From Streptomyces cyaneochromogenes (lineage in GTDB: Bacteria; Actinomycetota; Actinomycetes; Streptomycetales; Streptomycetaceae): DNA of 64,000 nucleotides. The notes below the pieces were generated by a model. It made no database searches. It saw only the letters and a list, made by a program, of their open reading frames with translations, and was not told the origin of the DNA. The DNA lies in the NCBI RefSeq assembly GCF_003963535.1, contig NZ_CP034539.1:3162001-3226000 (forward strand), given 5' to 3'. A program made the translations under genes and the position numbers. This document shows, one piece after another, positions 60,576 to 64,000 of this stretch (position 1 is the first letter of the stretch; the number at the start of each line of letters is the position of its first letter).

Positions 60576-63500
60576 CGACGACCACGGTCCAGGCTCCTCC
60601 CCCGGCAGCCGTGCCCACCTCCGCGCCCGCCTCGGGGCCCCCGGAGGGTCCTCGGTCGCGGCGCTGGCTGCTGGGGTTCTGGGCCGTGGTGTTCGTGCTG
60701 TTGCTGGCGGTGCAGCCGGGGCAGCAGACGTTCGACACCAAGCTGGGTGTGACGGTCGATCCGGGGCAGTTCTTCGCCGATCTCGGCCAGTTGTGGCAGG
60801 ACGAGGGCAGCTTCGGCGGGATCCAGAACCAGTACTCGGGCTATCTGTGGCCGATGCTGCCGTTCTACTGGCTGGCCGACGTCGTACGGCTGCCGGTGTG
60901 GCTCGCGGAGCGGTTGTGGCTGTCGCTGATCGTGTCCGTCGCCTTCTGGGGTGCGCTGCGGCTGGCCGAGCGGCTGCGGGTGGGCAGCGGGGGGTCGCGG
61001 CTGGTGGGCGCGGTCGTCTACGCGTTGTGGCCCGTCTTCACCATCGTCGTGGGGTCCACGTCCGCCGCAGCGCTGCCGGGTGCGTTTCTGCCGTGGGTGC
61101 TGCTGCCGCTGACCGATGAGCGGTACGCCGCGCGGGTCGCCGCCCTGCGGTCGGCGCTGATCATCCCGTTCATGGGTGGCGTCAACGCCGCCTCCACGCT
61201 GGCCTCGCTGCTTCCCGTAGGGCTGTACCTGCTGTCCCGCCCGGCCGGGCCACGGCAGCGGAAGCTGATCGCGTGGTGGGTGCCCGGGGTGATTCTGGCC
61301 ACCGCCTGGTGGGTCATCCCGCTTCTGCTCCTCGGCACCTACGGCGAGAACTTCCTTCCGTATGTGGAGAATTCGCAGACCACCACGGAGACCATGTCGG
61401 CGACCGAGGCCCTGCGCGGGGCCGGGAACTGGGTCGCCTATCTGCACTTCGGGGAGGCCTGGCTGCCCGCCGGCTGGACCGTCGCCGCCTCCGTCGTCGT
61501 GATCGTCTGCTCGGCACTGGCGGCCGGACTGGGCCTCGCGGGGCTGGCCCGGCGGGACATGCCGGAGCGACGGTGGCTGGTGCTGACCGTGGTGACCGTC
61601 GCGCTGATCCTGCTCGCCGGGTACGGCGGGGCGTTCGGCGCACCCTTCCACGGGGTCGTACAGGACTGGCTGGACGGCGGACTCGTCCCCTTCCGGAACA
61701 TCTACAAGTTCCAGACCGGGCTCGCCCTGGCGCTCGCGCTCGGGATCGCCCACCTGGTGGGTGTGGCGGCCGAGGCGCGTGGGGCCCGGCGCGTGCCGGG
61801 GCGGCGGTTCGCCCCGCTGATCGCGGCGGTTCTCATCCTCCCCGGTCTGATGTGGCCGTATCTCAACGGCTCGATCCTCAACCCCGGGTCCTTCAAGGAG
61901 ATCCCCAAGTACTGGCAGGCCACGGCCGACTGGCTGGAGAAGTACTCCCCCGACGCCCGCGCCCTCGTCGCCCCCGCGACCGCGCACGGCATCTACACCT
62001 GGGGCTCCACCATCGACCAGCCCCTCGACGTCGTGGCCGACTCGCGCTGGGCCCAGCGCGACTACGTCCCCTTCGGCACTCCCGGCAACCGGCGCGCCAT
62101 GGACGCCGTCGAGCAGGCGCTGACCAGCGGCGGCCAAGTGCCGGGGCTGGCCGACTACCTGAGCCGGGCGGGCATCTACTACGTCGTCGTCCGCAACGAC
62201 CTCGATCCCGAGCAGATCGGGCAGGTCCCCACGACGACGGTGCAGCGGACCCTCGAACAGTCCGGGTACGAGCGGGTGACGGGCCTCGGGCCGGTCATGA
62301 CCGTCGGGACGATCGCCCCGGACACCCCGCTGCAGGTGGAGGGGCTGTATCCGCGGCAGCGGGCGGTGGAGATCTACAAGCCGGTGAGCGCGGACGTGCC
62401 ACGCCCGCACCAGGCCGGGCTGCAGCCGGTCGCCGACACGGCCGTCGTCTCCGGCGGTCCGGAGGCGCTGCTGCCGCAGGCGTCCGAACTGCGGGGCAGG
62501 GCAAGCGTGTTGACCGGCGACAACCATCCCGGCCTGGGCTCACCGCCGGTGCAGGTGGTCGGTGACGGGCTGCGGCGCGCGGACACCCGGTTCGGGCTGA
62601 TCAACGCGGGCACGTCGTACACGTACACGCGCGACGAGCGCAACGCGCCCGACGCCGCCCAGGACGCGGGCGAGAAACCGCACCAGATCCTGCCCACCAC
62701 CGGCCTCGGCCACCAGACGGTCGCCGAGCTGCGCGGGGCGCGGTCGGTGACGGCGTCGTCGTACGGCAGCTGGCTCTTCCATCTTCCGCAGTTCGACCCG
62801 GTCAACGCCTTCGACGGCAACCCGGACACGGCCTGGACCGAGGGCTCGGACGGGTCGCCGGACGGGGAGTGGCTGCGGATCGCGTTCACGGGCGGGTCGT
62901 ACGACATGCCGTCGTCGTTCAAGGTCACGCCGCTGCCCCAGGAGGGTGTGCGGGAGGCGCCGACGCGGGTGCGGGTGGAGACGGAGAAGGGGTCGGTGAA
63001 CTCCTTCCTGCGGCCGGACGGCAGCGCACAGACCGTCAAGGCGCCTGCGGGCGCGACCGGTTGGATGAAGCTGACGATCACGGACTCCGTGTCCCGGCGG
63101 GCCGGGCTGACCGGAGCCGGGTTCTCCGAGATCGACCTGCCGGACGTGCAGGTGACCCGGCTGCTGCGCCTGCCCACCGACGCCAAGGACTCCGGCGCGG
63201 CCGCCGAGATCGTCTCGCTGTCCCGTACGGCCGACCCCACCGGGCTCTCCCCGACGGGCACGGAGGCCGGCCTGCACCGGCGCTTCACCACGTCCACGGC
63301 GGGGACGTACGAGATGCGGGCGAGCGCCGTGCCGGTGCCGAGCGAGGCACTGGACAAGCTGCTGTACGAGGTGGCGCCGGACCAGCGGAACCGGATCGTC
63401 GCGACCGCCGACTCCACGGCACGGCTGGGGGCCGGCCTGTCGCCGCGCAACCTCACCGACGGCGACCTGACCACGGCGTGGATCGCGGGCGACCGGCCGA

Positions 63501-64000
63501 CCATCCACCTCAACTGGCCCGGGAAGCAGGCGGTGGGAGAGGTCGTGCTCGCGCCGGCCGGCGGGCTGTCCACCCGTCCGACCGAGGTGCACATCAGCTC
63601 CCCGGACGGCGCGGCCATCGCGGGCGTCGACGAGAACGGCGTGGTCCGCTTCCCGCCGATCACCACCGACCGCCTGGACATCACGATCACCCAGACCGCG
63701 CCCCTGACCCTCTACAACCCGATGGTGGGCGAGGACCTGCAACTGCCCGTGGGCCTGACCGAGGCCTACGTCCCGGCCCTCGACCAGTACCGGACCCCGA
63801 AGCCGAGGGACACCCGGCCGTTCTCGCTCGCGTGCGGGAAGGGGCCGGTGGTGTCGGTGGACGGGGAGCTGTACGAGACGAGCGTGCGGGGGACCGTACG
63901 GGATCTCGTGGAGCGACGACGGGTCGACGTGACGCTCTGTCAGCGTGGGCGCGACGACGCCGAGTTGCAGCTGAGCGCCGGTGACCATCAGGTCGAGGGC
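60572..64000 (+). CDS. AftD-like alpha-(1->3)-arabinofuranosyltransferase family (GT-C, DUF3367), runs off the window
   Basis: 1143 residues visible, no stop before the end. About twelve membrane segments in residues 30-440 (WLLGFWAVVFVLLLAVQ, GYLWPMLPFYWLADVVRLP, WWVPGVILATAWWVIPLLLL), with an early loop TFDTKLGVTVDPGQFFADLG holding the acidic residue expected for GT-C catalysis, and FRNIYKFQTGLALALALGI typical of DUF3367. The rest is a large exported region with carbohydrate-binding/discoidin-like modules (NAFDGNPDTAWTEGSDGS; LTDGDLTTAWIAGDRP). In mycobacteria AftD adds arabinofuranose to wall arabinan; in Streptomyces the acceptor is unknown. Confidence 0.9.
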   Translation, partial: MTTTTVQAPPPAAVPTSAPASGPPEGPRSRRWLLGFWAVVFVLLLAVQPGQQTFDTKLGVTVDPGQFFADLGQLWQDEGSFGGIQNQYSGYLWPMLPFYWLADVVRLPVWLAERLWLSLIVSVAFWGALRLAERLRVGSGGSRLVGAVVYALWPVFTIVVGSTSAAALPGAFLPWVLLPLTDERYAARVAALRSALIIPFMGGVNAASTLASLLPVGLYLLSRPAGPRQRKLIAWWVPGVILATAWWVIPLLLLGTYGENFLPYVENSQTTTETMSATEALRGAGNWVAYLHFGEAWLPAGWTVAASVVVIVCSALAAGLGLAGLARRDMPERRWLVLTVVTVALILLAGYGGAFGAPFHGVVQDWLDGGLVPFRNIYKFQTGLALALALGIAHLVGVAAEARGARRVPGRRFAPLIAAVLILPGLMWPYLNGSILNPGSFKEIPKYWQATADWLEKYSPDARALVAPATAHGIYTWGSTIDQPLDVVADSRWAQRDYVPFGTPGNRRAMDAVEQALTSGGQVPGLADYLSRAGIYYVVVRNDLDPEQIGQVPTTTVQRTLEQSGYERVTGLGPVMTVGTIAPDTPLQVEGLYPRQRAVEIYKPVSADVPRPHQAGLQPVADTAVVSGGPEALLPQASELRGRASVLTGDNHPGLGSPPVQVVGDGLRRADTRFGLINAGTSYTYTRDERNAPDAAQDAGEKPHQILPTTGLGHQTVAELRGARSVTASSYGSWLFHLPQFDPVNAFDGNPDTAWTEGSDGSPDGEWLRIAFTGGSYDMPSSFKVTPLPQEGVREAPTRVRVETEKGSVNSFLRPDGSAQTVKAPAGATGWMKLTITDSVSRRAGLTGAGFSEIDLPDVQVTRLLRLPTDAKDSGAAAEIVSLSRTADPTGLSPTGTEAGLHRRFTTSTAGTYEMRASAVPVPSEALDKLLYEVAPDQRNRIVATADSTARLGAGLSPRNLTDGDLTTAWIAGDRPTIHLNWPGKQAVGEVVLAPAGGLSTRPTEVHISSPDGAAIAGVDENGVVRFPPITTDRLDITITQTAPLTLYNPMVGEDLQLPVGLTEAYVPALDQYRTPKPRDTRPFSLACGKGPVVSVDGELYETSVRGTVRDLVERRRVDVTLCQRGRDDAELQLSAGDHQVEG

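Noticed and set aside
60476..62527. 683-residue minus-strand open frame in the AftD-like gene
   Set aside because: Arg/Gln/His-rich antisense of a clear membrane enzyme; no recognisable domain.

Overview
The window is high-GC actinobacterial DNA and almost certainly comes from a Streptomyces chromosome. GC is very high with strong third-position GC bias, GTG starts and 4-base ATGA/GTGA stop-start overlaps are common, and typical Streptomyces families are present (SCO2400-like zinc ribbon, DUF397/XRE pairs, SUKH-4 immunity proteins, an MAB_1171c-type cluster). I saw no rRNA, tRNA, CRISPR array or intact insertion sequence. Layout. 1-9.6 kb: a stress or dormancy-flavoured island with the end of a LuxR regulator, two SHOCT membrane paralogues around a GAP-family protein, other membrane proteins, a cation/proton antiporter, a DUF2252 protein and a diacylglycerol-kinase-like protein. 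Five copies of one palindrome (TCACC-N7-GGTGA) lie upstream of genes here. 9.6-29.8 kb: sugar uptake and catabolism. It holds a Ytf-like ABC operon with a LacI regulator, an enolase-superfamily dehydratase plus Zn-dehydrogenase, a barrel-like protein of unknown role, a ChvE/MmsA/MmsB-type ABC operon, an aldose epimerase, an aminotransferase with a repeat tail, a GH43 arabinofuranosidase and a broken GH43 arabinanase. 30-38 kb: a polymorphic-toxin locus (deaminase toxin, three SUKH-4-like immunity genes, a SUKH/deaminase fusion, a P-loop/WD40 protein) followed by an HATPase/XRE/DUF397 group. 38-45 kb: decaying accessory DNA with a GyrB-like pseudogene, a DUF4232 lipoprotein, a GG-leader peptide, two damaged intradiol dioxygenases, twin immunity-like genes, a toxin remnant, an FG-GAP remnant and a DUF4360 protein. 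45-53.5 kb: a TauE/SafE transporter, a GH51 arabinofuranosidase behind a deletion-fused transporter remnant, a three-gene ImmA-like/MAB_1171c/FAD operon, and an IclR-SMP-30 lactonase operon. 53.6-64 kb: small hypotheticals, a PucR regulator, a DUF3068/PorA-like protein, and a GT4-methyltransferase-GT-C (AftD-like) operon running off the end. Working together: six copies of a near-palindrome (consensus GTTCGARATATCGAAC) lie upstream of the Ytf binding protein, the dehydratase operon, the barrel-like gene, the GH43 locus, the GH51-linked transporter remnant and the iclR-SMP-30 operon. At four of them the site sits 22-23 bp downstream of a recognisable -10 box. I infer one regulon, probably of the local IclR repressor, linking arabinan/galactose-type sugar release, uptake and oxidative (lactonase to dehydratase) breakdown. 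Short tandem repeats of 9-15 bp recur at gene boundaries across the window.
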